This document shows positions 8,548 to 15,576 of a stretch of DNA of 64,000 bases, in pieces. The notes beneath the pieces are model-generated. The model did not search any database and was not told where the DNA came from. It worked only from the letters and a program-made list of their open reading frames with translations. Source of the stretch: Fibrobacterota bacterium (GTDB lineage: Bacteria > Fibrobacterota > Fibrobacteria > UBA5070); the NCBI GenBank assembly GCA_016715065.1, contig JADKBN010000006.1:1-64000 (forward strand), in the 5' to 3' direction. Positions within the stretch are counted from its first letter, which is position 1, and each line of letters begins with the position of its first letter. The position numbers and the translations under genes are program-made.

Positions 8548-10443
8548 ATGAAGCTAGCCACGCTCGCCCTCCTGCTTCCTGCCCTGGCCATGGCCCTGGA
8601 CGACCAGCCCCTGTACCTGGACGTGGGATGCGATACATTGGGCATTCCGGGAACCGATCTCAACGGCGTGCTGACCTCCGTCCAGCGCGGAGGCAAGGCC
8701 GTGATCCCCACCACCTGCACAGGGGTGCTCAGCGGCACCGACGCCATCTCGCTGAAGGCCACGGCGGGAGGCTGGTGGAACTGCGGCATCAAGACCCCCA
8801 CCGATCGTTCCATCCCCGTGAAGGGGTATGCGGATGTGCGCTTTTGGGTCAAAAACAACGGGGTCGCCACCGGCTTCACGGTGGAATGGCAAAAGGAAAA
8901 TTGGACCTTTTCCACCGCCCAGGAAGTGGCCATCCCGGCGGGAACCGGATGGCAGGAGATCGTGGTTCCCGTGGGCCTCACCGGGACGGACACCGCCATC
9001 AAGGCGCTGTATCTTCGCAACCTCGCCGGACAGCCCGCCGTCGACGTGCTGATCGATTCGGTGACCATCACCGATGGAACGGGAAACCGCAGCCTGGAGA
9101 TCCCCAAGGGGATCGCCGGGATCCTTCCCGCGTCCTGGCCGTCGTTTTTCCTGATCGGGGGGCTGGACAAGACGGAAATCGGCAAGGCGACCAAGGCCTT
9201 CCAGGCCGGAGGCCAGTACCGCTACCAGTACGTGATGAAGGAGACCGAAGGCTATTGGAGTCCCACCCCGCCCAACAAAGGGGAATACGTCGCCGATTAC
9301 GCCAAGGAATCCGAAGCCTTGGGCGTTAAATCCGCCTTCGTGTGGTACATCCTGGGCAAGAGCGGCGAAGGGTACACCACCGTGACCAAAAATCTTGACA
9401 GTGCCGCCTACATGGCCGAATACTTCACCCGCTACGAGTGGTTCTTGGACCAGATGGTGAAGGGTGGACAGAAGGACTACATGATCGTGTTGGAGCCCGA
9501 CATGTACGGCTTTTTGACGCGCGGCCCCGGCGACAACGGCCAGGCCATCCCCAACGACAATCCATCTTCCATTCCCGTTGCCATGGCCAAGGCCAACAGC
9601 CTTTCCGGCAAGACCTACGCGTCCAACATGAAAGGTTGGGCAGAATACATGATCGCCCGCGCCCGGACCAAGCTCGCGAGCCAAGGTGTGATCATCGGGC
9701 ACATGCCCAACCACTGGGGCGTCAACATCCCAGGCCAGGTGGGGCGCGGCCGCAAGGAAGCGCACCTGTTCAGCGGGATGACCATCGCGCGGTTCATCAA
9801 CGGCTTCGGAGCGGAGGGCAAAGGCGACGTGGTGTTCGTGGAAAAGACGGATTTCGACGCGGGGATCAAAGGGGCCCAGTGGTTTTGGGATTCCACCGGC
9901 TACGCGAAGTTCTTCCTGTGGACTCGCGCCATCAGCCACGGCACCAAGCTTCCCATGGTGGGCTGGCAGATGGCCGAGGGCAATTCCACCCATCCGGAGG
10001 CGGCCAAGCGCGACGACATCGTGGAAACATTCCTGAACCACCCCTCCTGGTGGACCGATGGCGGCTTCGCGGGAATCCTGTTTGGCGGCGGCAACCCGGG
10101 GTGCGCCAACTACGCGGGTACCGACGACGGCGGATGGTACGGCAAACAGGTTTCCGCCTACCAGCAGAGCCCTCTGACTCTGCCCTTGGTCAGTTCGATC
10201 CGCAACCCGCTTGCCGATCGCGTGGCCTCGGGCATCCAGGCTCGCGTCGCGGGTTCGAGCCTGCGCTTGGAAGGATGGGATGGATTGGCGCTGGTGCAGG
10301 TGCGCTCGGCTTCCGGCGCGTTGTTGTGGTCGTCGCGCCAGCGCGCGGGCGAGGCCATCGCGCTTGGCGCCAAGGCGGGATGGATCGCATGGAAGGTGGA
10401 CGCTCCCGGACTCCACGCGGCGGGACGATCCGTGCTGCCTTGA
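8548..10443 (+). CDS. Putative secreted glycoside hydrolase with N-terminal CBM-like domain
   Basis: 631 residues from ATG 8548. The first 17 residues are a signal peptide (LATLALLLPALAMA). Residues about 20-190 look like a carbohydrate-binding jelly roll (YADVRFWVKNNGVATGF, WQEIVVPVGLTG, VDVLIDSVTITDG). Residues about 195-560 look like a TIM-barrel hydrolase, with strand-end acidic residues in YMIVLEPDMYGFL and VVFVEKTDFDAG and aromatic patches such as IGHMPNHWGVN, KLPMVGWQMAEGN and NHPSWWTDGG. The last 60 or so residues (LVQVRSASGALLW) resemble the C-terminal beta-sandwich of Fibrobacter secreted proteins. I do not recognise a CAZy family. Acting on polysaccharide outside the cell is inference from architecture. 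The gene stands alone between two terminating regions. Confidence 0.65.
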   Translation: MKLATLALLLPALAMALDDQPLYLDVGCDTLGIPGTDLNGVLTSVQRGGKAVIPTTCTGVLSGTDAISLKATAGGWWNCGIKTPTDRSIPVKGYADVRFWVKNNGVATGFTVEWQKENWTFSTAQEVAIPAGTGWQEIVVPVGLTGTDTAIKALYLRNLAGQPAVDVLIDSVTITDGTGNRSLEIPKGIAGILPASWPSFFLIGGLDKTEIGKATKAFQAGGQYRYQYVMKETEGYWSPTPPNKGEYVADYAKESEALGVKSAFVWYILGKSGEGYTTVTKNLDSAAYMAEYFTRYEWFLDQMVKGGQKDYMIVLEPDMYGFLTRGPGDNGQAIPNDNPSSIPVAMAKANSLSGKTYASNMKGWAEYMIARARTKLASQGVIIGHMPNHWGVNIPGQVGRGRKEAHLFSGMTIARFINGFGAEGKGDVVFVEKTDFDAGIKGAQWFWDSTGYAKFFLWTRAISHGTKLPMVGWQMAEGNSTHPEAAKRDDIVETFLNHPSWWTDGGFAGILFGGGNPGCANYAGTDDGGWYGKQVSAYQQSPLTLPLVSSIRNPLADRVASGIQARVAGSSLRLEGWDGLALVQVRSASGALLWSSRQRAGEAIALGAKAGWIAWKVDAPGLHAAGRSVLP

Positions 10444-10497
10444 GGGATGCACCTTCTCCGAGGACATGCGCGGAGAGGTGATGTCAGAATATGACGA

Positions 10498-12018
10498 TCA
10501 GTCTTCTTCCAGAGGTGGATCCTTGCGGTAGCGCCGGTCGGACGTGAACTCCCGCAACAATTCCTTCGCCGAGCCATCCTGTTCTTCCAGCGCCTGGAGG
10601 ATGGCGTTTCGGGTGAAGGATCCCTCCGTCGGAGGCGATTTGAATTCTTCCAAGAACAGGGCGCGCGCTCTCTGGGGATCGATCCGGAACAGGAGCTCCG
10701 TCACGTATTCCTGCATGAGAAAGGAGATGAATTCCTCCTTCCAGAAGCGGTGGCACAGATCGAACGTTCGTTTTTTGTCCGGATGGCGGAGGATGCGTTC
10801 GCTTTGGCATTCCAGGCCATGGTGGCGCTGTCGGATCGGAAATCGGATTCCCTCAGGCGCTTGTCGTAGGGAAGGTCGTGGAAAGCGGAGTCGTCGTAGT
10901 TCATGAAGTGGACGAACGCGGCGGTGGATCGCGTGTTGGAGGGCGTGAAGGGGAATTCGCCCAACATGGGCTGCCTGAAGAACCGGTCGGTCAGAAGAAG
11001 GGCTTCCAGGAGCTTCCGGGGATCGGAGGACAGTTCCTGGAAGTCATCGCTGACGACATCCTCTTTCCAGGCCCAGTGCACGAGCCGGTTGGCGCGGCGC
11101 AGTTGGGACCACTTCTGGTAATCGTCGGCGTTCTTGAAAGGCTTGTCGTAGAGGCTCCCGAAGCATTCGGCGGCGAATTCGCGGCGGGACAGGGTCTGCC
11201 AGAAATAGACGATGGCCTCTGGTGGGACCTGGAGCATGGAATCTGGCTGGAGCAGGAAATTCGCGGTCCTGGCGCCTTCCTGGGTGTAGGACGGGAGCTC
11301 GATCGGCGGATTGTTTGACAATAATTGGCTATCGAGGAGGTTTTTGATCATCTTCCGGTCGAGACTGTGGCTGGTCAAGTACAGGAGAGCCAGGTGGGAG
11401 CGATGGCCGTTATGACTCGCCTGATTGCGAGCCTCTTCCATAAGCTGTCCGGGACGTGCGCTGTCGGTATGTGGAAAGAAGGAAAGGCGGCGGACGTGGT
11501 ACATCCAGCCGGGCAGGGAGGCCAGGTATCTGGTGTTTTTCGTGCTCTTGGCCAGCCGAAGCGTCCGGTCGATCTCGTGGAAGTAGTTGGCCGGAGAGAC
11601 CGTGTCGAAATCCGTCAGGGAAAGGTCTTCATGGAGATTGTCCCAGACGCCACGGATCAGAAGCGAGGAGGCTTCATCGGGATGGATGGAATCCTTGTGC
11701 GCGTGGCCTGCGCACGATTTCAGCAGCGATTCGTTTCCGTTCCATAGGCCCAGTTGATTGCGGATCCCCAATGCCCCAACCCATGTGAAAGGAGATCAGG
11801 TTGCATCTCGGAAAGCTCTTCAAGTAGCCGACATCGCGCTTTTTCAAGTTCTTGACGAGATGGTCGACCGCATCCTCGAAGGTTGCCGGCAGCTTCTTCG
11901 CGGTGCTCGCGCGCTTGCTCGGCCTCGTGGAGGACGGCGCGGCGGCAACGGACGCCGCCGCGAAGACAAGGCAAAGGGCGATGGAGCCCCAGAGCCGAAC
12001 GGAGGGGGCGGGGTTCAT
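10498..12018 (-). pseudogene. DUF6794-like exported protein, two frameshifts
   Basis: Starts at ATG 12018 with a signal peptide (LWGSIALCLVFAAASVAAA). A domain resembling DUF6794 follows: LPATFEDAVDHLVKNLKKRD, then FHMGWG. One extra base near 11765 moves the frame, and the expected continuation IRNQLGLWNGNESLLKSC is found in the next frame, open to about 10760. A second shift separates SATMAWNAKA from RILRHPDKKRTFDLCHRFW and the true C-terminus, which ends at 10498. Only two single-base changes are needed to restore about 500 residues, so this is a recent pseudogene or a pair of sequencing errors. No function is known for the family. It converges on the glycoside hydrolase gene with a 54-bp gap. 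Confidence 0.7.
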
Positions 12019-12042
12019 GCTGGCTCCCGACGCAAGAAAGGG

Positions 12043-12543
12043 TCAGAATTTGTCTGCGATCTCGCGGGCCTTGATGTTGGCGTTGGGGGTGCGCAGGGCG
12101 TCCACTAGGCGCTTTCGCTTCTGCCCCTGGATCTCCTGCACCACGACCCATTCGCCCAGCTTCTTGCCAGGGCCGCTGCCATCCTCCTTCAGGGCCACGC
12201 AGGTGACACGCTGGATGACGGCGAAGGGGACGTTGTTGCGCAGGCGCCATTCCACCATCTTGCCGTAGCCGGCGACGGGACAGTTTTCCGGAAGGATGCT
12301 CTGGACCACCATGGGGCCGTCCTTGCTGCGCATGACTCCGCGGACGGTGCTGAAGAGCGAATAGGTTTCGTAGAGGATGTAGCCTCCCGGTCCCTTGCAG
12401 TCTTGGGGGATGTCGGCTCCGGATGGAACGGAGGACTCGTCGATCGCGTCGACGCAGTCCTTGTCCGTGTTCGTGTAGCTGCTGGTGATGGCGGCTTGGG
12501 CGGTGAGCGCGAGGCCGGCCAACAAGGCGAGGAAGGTGCGCAT
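12043..12543 (-). CDS. Small exported protein, paralogue A of a tandem pair
   Basis: 166 residues from ATG 12543, with signal peptide MRTFLALLAGLALTAQA. The mature protein has two pairs of cysteines (DKDCVDAIDES, PQDCKGPGGY, PENCPVAGYGKMVEWRLRN, QRVTCVALKED) that suggest disulphides. The conserved tail is DALRTPNANIKAREIADKF. It is clearly related along its whole length to the protein at 13226-13729, with the same signal peptide, VTSSYTN-like start, YGKM-EWRLRN block and tail. I do not recognise a family. Probably periplasmic or secreted. It lies downstream of the DUF2867-like gene on the same strand. Confidence 0.75.
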   Translation of the reverse strand: MRTFLALLAGLALTAQAAITSSYTNTDKDCVDAIDESSVPSGADIPQDCKGPGGYILYETYSLFSTVRGVMRSKDGPMVVQSILPENCPVAGYGKMVEWRLRNNVPFAVIQRVTCVALKEDGSGPGKKLGEWVVVQEIQGQKRKRLVDALRTPNANIKAREIADKF

Positions 12544-12632
12544 GGGGAAAATGCTCCAGGGTGGATGGTCGCGCCGCGGACCTGTCGCCGCGACCCCCGG
12601 AAGCTTAGATCCGTTGGGGCGCCACGGGCAAG
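12544..12632 (-). repeat. Duplicated upstream segment, copy A
   Basis: Matches 13730-13812. Both copies hold a GC hairpin (GGTCGCG ... CGCGACC) followed by a shared block around AAGCTTAGATCC and GGGCGCCACGGGCAAGC. This copy contains the stop and last codons of the DUF2867-like gene. Confidence 0.7.
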
Positions 12633-13186
12633 CCCCGCGCATCCCGGTGCTCGCGACGGATCTTGGCAAGGCCTCGCTTGATCATCAGAGGGACGATCAG
12701 ACGATGGAACGGCTTGACGATCGCGAAATACCATCTGCCGAGCCGGTTGTTGAACTCCACGGCGGTGGATACCGTGTAGAACTTCCGCGTCGGATCGGTC
12801 GTGTCTTCGCTCAGAAGCAGGGATACGCGGAAATTCAGATGTCGATCGTTTTCGCCCAGAACCAGTTCGTTTCGGTGCTTTCCGAAAACCCTGAAGATTC
12901 CGACTTGCTCGCCGATCTCCCAGTTTCGGCGTCCGAGCGTCCGGGTTTCAGAGGGTTTCGCGGAAGTTTTCAGCGAGAACCTGGAGGCGATCTTGTTCCT
13001 GATCGCGAGGAGGGCCTCGAACCACTTGGGTCCCGGTTGGGCGAACATCTCGCCGAGGACGAAGATGTCGATCGAGTCGCGCTTGTCCGTGAACTCCGCA
13101 TGGAAACTGTCGACGTAGTCGAAATTTGTCGAAGACTGGTTCAGGGCGGAGGCGGCTGGCAGGTCGGATCCGGTCATTCTATCCAT
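12605..13186 (-). CDS. DUF2867-like protein
   Basis: 193 residues. It matches the DUF2867 pattern: FDYVDSFHAEF near the N-terminus, PKWFEALLAIRNKIASRF, VGIFRVFGKHRNELVLGENDRH, LNFRVSLLL and GRWYFAIVKPFHRLIVPLMI. The family is soluble, often fused to NAD(P)-binding SDR domains, and of unknown biochemical role. The last residues GLPVAPQRI come from the duplicated segment, because the neighbouring rhodanese ends in SLPVAP. The C-terminal tail was therefore probably replaced when the segment was copied. The start at 13186 has an in-frame alternative three codons later. Confidence 0.7.
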   Translation of the reverse strand: MDRMTGSDLPAASALNQSSTNFDYVDSFHAEFTDKRDSIDIFVLGEMFAQPGPKWFEALLAIRNKIASRFSLKTSAKPSETRTLGRRNWEIGEQVGIFRVFGKHRNELVLGENDRHLNFRVSLLLSEDTTDPTRKFYTVSTAVEFNNRLGRWYFAIVKPFHRLIVPLMIKRGLAKIRREHRDARGLPVAPQRI

Positions 13187-13225
13187 TCCTCCGGCATCGC
13201 GGCGGTTCGGAGAACGGAGTTGTTG

Positions 13226-13729
13226 TCAATATTTGTCTGCGATCTCGCGGGCCCGCACGTTGGCGTTGGGGGTGCGCAACGCCTCGACCTCGCCTTCGCG
13301 CTTGGCTCCGTGGAGCTCGCGCACCAGCAGGGACTCGCTGATCCGTTCGCCGCGGCCTCCTCCGCGTTCGGACATCTCGTAGCAGGTCACGCGCTGGATG
13401 ACGGCGAAGGGGGAGCCGTTGCGCAGACGCCACTCGAGCATTTTCCCGTAGACCGGGATGGGGCAGTTGTCTGGCACGATGGCGCGTCGGAAGAGGCTTG
13501 GTCCCTTGCGTTCGGGTTTGATGTTCCGGTAGGTCCCCGCTGCCGAATAGTACTCCTCGGCGTAGTATCCCTTGGGCCCTTTGCAGAGCTTGGGCATGTC
13601 GCTGCCTTCATGGAGTTCGGACTCGGGGAAGGCGTCCTGGCAGTCGGTCTCCATGTTCGTGTAGCTGCTGGTGATGCCGGCTTGGGCAGTGAAAGCGAGG
13701 CTGGCCAACAGGGCGAGGAAGGTGCGCAT
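13226..13729 (-). CDS. Small exported protein, paralogue B of a tandem pair
   Basis: 167 residues from ATG 13729, with signal peptide MRTFLALLASLAFTAQA. Cysteine positions match paralogue A (ETDCQDAFPES, PKLCKGPKGY, PDNCPIPVYGKM, QRVTCYEMSE), as does the tail ALRTPNANVRAREIADKY. The central 40 residues and the charged loop (SERGGGRGERISE) have diverged most. Function unknown; probable disulphide-stabilised envelope protein. Confidence 0.75.
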   Translation of the reverse strand: MRTFLALLASLAFTAQAGITSSYTNMETDCQDAFPESELHEGSDMPKLCKGPKGYYAEEYYSAAGTYRNIKPERKGPSLFRRAIVPDNCPIPVYGKMLEWRLRNGSPFAVIQRVTCYEMSERGGGRGERISESLLVRELHGAKREGEVEALRTPNANVRAREIADKY

Positions 13730-13812
13730 GGGATCTCTCCAGGGAAGAGGGTCGCGCCGCGGTGTCGCCGCGACCCATGGAAGCTTAGATCCTTCAGGGC
13801 GCCACGGGCAAG
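13730..13812 (-). repeat. Duplicated upstream segment, copy B
   Basis: Contains GGGTCGCG ... CGCGACCC (8-bp stem) at about 13749-13776, then the block around AAGCTTAGATCC at about 13781. It overlaps the stop codon of the rhodanese gene (13794-13796). The hairpin could terminate the upstream transcript. See copy A. Confidence 0.7.
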
Positions 13813-14189
13813 CTCTGCGATCGCCAAGCGTTCATGCCTCCCGCCACGTGCTGGATGTCGGAAAAGCCCATGCCTTTGAGGATGCCCAGGGCCTGGCCGC
13901 TGCGGTTGCCCGAGCGGCACACCAGCAGGATCTTTTCCTGGCGCGGGAGCTTGGAAATCTTCTCCTGGAAGTCCGGCCCATGGAAATCGATCAGGGTGGC
14001 TCCGGCGATGTGGCCGGTGGCGAATTCGCCGGGGGTGCGCACGTCCACCAGATGGAAGGTCTTCTTCGCGCTGTCGGCGCGGATCAGGCTGTCGGCCACG
14101 GCGGGCGGAAGGTTTTCTCCCCGCGCACCGGCTGCGGTGCAGGAGGCGGTGGCCAGAAAGATGGAAAGGGCGGCAAGGCGAAGGATCAT
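13794..14189 (-). CDS. Rhodanese-domain lipoprotein
   Basis: 131 residues from ATG 14189. The N-terminus has a lipobox-like TASC after a hydrophobic stretch, so it is probably a lipoprotein of the periplasm or outer membrane. A single rhodanese domain follows: FHLVDVRTPGEFATGHIAGA, then the active-site loop VCRSGNRSGQA with the sulphur-accepting cysteine, then GMGFSDIQHVAGGMNAW. It is predicted to carry a persulphide or act in sulphur transfer. Last of a three-gene set with thioredoxin and a DUF2892 protein. In E. coli YgaP the rhodanese and DUF2892 parts are one protein. Confidence 0.85.
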   Translation of the reverse strand: MILRLAALSIFLATASCTAAGARGENLPPAVADSLIRADSAKKTFHLVDVRTPGEFATGHIAGATLIDFHGPDFQEKISKLPRQEKILLVCRSGNRSGQALGILKGMGFSDIQHVAGGMNAWRSQSLPVAP

Positions 14190-14230
14190 GCGGCGACTCC
14201 TGGAAACGGGGTTCGTGGAAAAATGCATCG

Positions 14231-14710
14231 TCAAGCGCTGCGGCAACTTGGGCACAGGTCGCGCATGGCCCAGAACACCACGCCGAACCCCACCCAGCGC
14301 AACCAGTCCATGGACGGAAATTGGTTGGCGGCCAAAAGCAGAGCCAACGCCGCGCCGATCTTGGCGAAGCGATGCCAAGCTGGGGTTCCCAGAGGCGCCG
14401 CGACGGCCTGGGTGTTCCCCATCGCCGATTGGAACAAGGTGCGCAGACCATTGCGATCGAGGGTTCCGCCGTGGCGTCGGATTTCCTTTCCTTCGCGGTA
14501 GGCGACCAGCGTGGGCACCCCCCGCACGCCGGCTTCGCGCGCGAGGTCTCCGGAAGAGTCCACGTCCACCCGCACCACTTCCACCTGGCCTTGGAACTCC
14601 TTTTCCAGCTCGTCCACCAGGGGGCTCACGGCTTTGCACGGACCGCACCAGGGTGCGTGGAACTGCACCACCACGGGTCCTTGGCGGCCTTCCAGAAGCA
14701 CGGTGCTCAT
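14231..14710 (-). CDS. Thioredoxin with a C-terminal membrane helix and extra CxxC
   Basis: 159 residues from ATG 14710. The ATG overlaps the stop of the DUF2892 gene (ATGA), so translation is probably coupled. Residues about 1-105 are a thioredoxin fold with FHAPWCGPCKAVSP and the cis-proline GVRGVPTLVAYREG. A short hydrophobic stretch follows (IGAALALLLAANQF ... VGFGVVFWAM), and the protein ends DLCPSCRSA, a second CxxC. No signal peptide is seen, so the thioredoxin domain is likely cytoplasmic and tethered. It probably passes electrons or sulphur with the neighbouring rhodanese; that is inference. Confidence 0.85.
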   Translation of the reverse strand: MSTVLLEGRQGPVVVQFHAPWCGPCKAVSPLVDELEKEFQGQVEVVRVDVDSSGDLAREAGVRGVPTLVAYREGKEIRRHGGTLDRNGLRTLFQSAMGNTQAVAAPLGTPAWHRFAKIGAALALLLAANQFPSMDWLRWVGFGVVFWAMRDLCPSCRSA

Positions 14711-14907
14711 GCCTTCGCTCGGGTGGAAAGCCCCAGGGGCAGGTAGAGCGGGCAAGATCCGATGGCGGCGGTGAGAAGCGGGACAAAGCCAAGGAACTTG
14801 AGGATGGTACCGGGAGTGCCGGTCACGATGCCTCCCCAGCCGAGACCCAAAAGAATGATGGCGATGGCGATGCGCGCCCAGCGGTCGATGTTTCCGAGAT
14901 TGGACAT
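14707..14907 (-). CDS. DUF2892 (YgaP-type) membrane protein
   Basis: 66 residues from ATG 14907, small and hydrophobic. NLGNIDRWARIAIAIILLGLG is the standard DUF2892 opening, then a second membrane segment FLGFVPLLTAAIGSCPLYLPLG containing the conserved glycine-cysteine-proline. Two transmembrane helices. First gene of the DUF2892-thioredoxin-rhodanese operon, overlapping the next by 4 nt. Confidence 0.85.
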   Translation of the reverse strand: MSNLGNIDRWARIAIAIILLGLGWGGIVTGTPGTILKFLGFVPLLTAAIGSCPLYLPLGLSTRAKA

Positions 14908-15013
14908 TGGAAAGCTCCTTGGTTTGGTCGGAAGCGAAGTGCGATGCGACAAGGACGTCGGGAGCCGCGGGGAAGTTACAGTTTTGAATAACCCCGATCA
15001 GGAGAGCCTTGGC

Positions 15014-15499
15014 ATGGAGCTGTTCACGGAAGGTCTGCAGGAGAAGAAGGACGTGGCGAAGCTCGGCTTCGTTTTTTGGGAGCGCAAGACGTTGAACCTG
15101 CATCGGGGCATCCTGGAAGGTTCCGTCGGGTCGTGGGAGGGCCTGGATTGGAGCGAGGCGAATCTGCGCCAGGTAGCCAAGGAGGCATACAGGCCGTCTT
15201 GGTGGAGAGGGTTCGGATTCGGTGTGCTGCTGAGAGGCGCCTCGGGCTTGGATATATCGCATCTGTGCGAAGGAGTCGATGCGTGGAATCGATCGGCCGG
15301 TGTTCTGCAGTGGATGATCATCGAAGATCGCGACCACAAGACGGTGTTCGCCTCCCACATGTGGGCCGAAGGCTACCTGACAAAGCACTGGCTGCGGACG
15401 CTTGCGAATTTCCAGAGGTCTGGATACCGGGTGGAGTCGAGCCAGGGGAAGACGCCGGAGTTCTTTGCTTGGATGGCTAGACTTCAGGAGTTCATGTAG
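15014..15499 (+). CDS. Hypothetical protein
   Basis: 161 residues from ATG 15014, preceded by GGAGAG at 15001. A TTG 30 nt upstream is also in frame. The protein is soluble and tryptophan-rich, with KLGFVFWERKTLNL, SWEGLDWSEANLRQVAKEAY, RPSWWRGFGFGVLLRG and LTKHWLRTLANFQRSGYRVE. No signal peptide or membrane segment, and no recognised family. It stands alone between the divergent DUF2892 operon and dnaE2, with a TTGACA-like box (15524-15529) just after it. It could belong to the mutagenesis cassette by position only. Confidence 0.6.
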   Translation: MELFTEGLQEKKDVAKLGFVFWERKTLNLHRGILEGSVGSWEGLDWSEANLRQVAKEAYRPSWWRGFGFGVLLRGASGLDISHLCEGVDAWNRSAGVLQWMIIEDRDHKTVFASHMWAEGYLTKHWLRTLANFQRSGYRVESSQGKTPEFFAWMARLQEFM

Positions 15500-15559
15500 A
15501 CGATGTTCCGGTCATTTCCTTGTTTGACAACCACTTAGGCGTCATGCCCAAAAGAGTAG

Positions 15560-15573
15560 TGCTCAGGTGAGCA
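15560..15573 (+). promoter_or_regulatory. Candidate LexA operator upstream of dnaE2-imuB
   Basis: TGCTCAGGTGAGCA is a perfect 6-2-6 palindrome lying 4-22 nt before the possible dnaE2 starts. From memory, the Fibrobacter LexA box is TGCNC-N4-GTGCA; this site differs at one position (GAGCA). Its right half also contains the AGGTGAG that could serve as a ribosome binding site. Confidence 0.55.
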
Positions 15574-15576
15574 TAA

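Noticed and set aside
15524..15552. TTGACA-centred sigma-70 promoter for dnaE2
   Set aside because: The -35 box is good, but at 16-18 bp spacing there is only GCCCAA-like sequence, so no convincing -10 could be matched.
15547..15560. TGCCC...GTGC upstream of dnaE2 as the LexA site
   Set aside because: The half-sites are 9 bp apart instead of 4 and are not symmetrical; the adjacent perfect palindrome is a better candidate.
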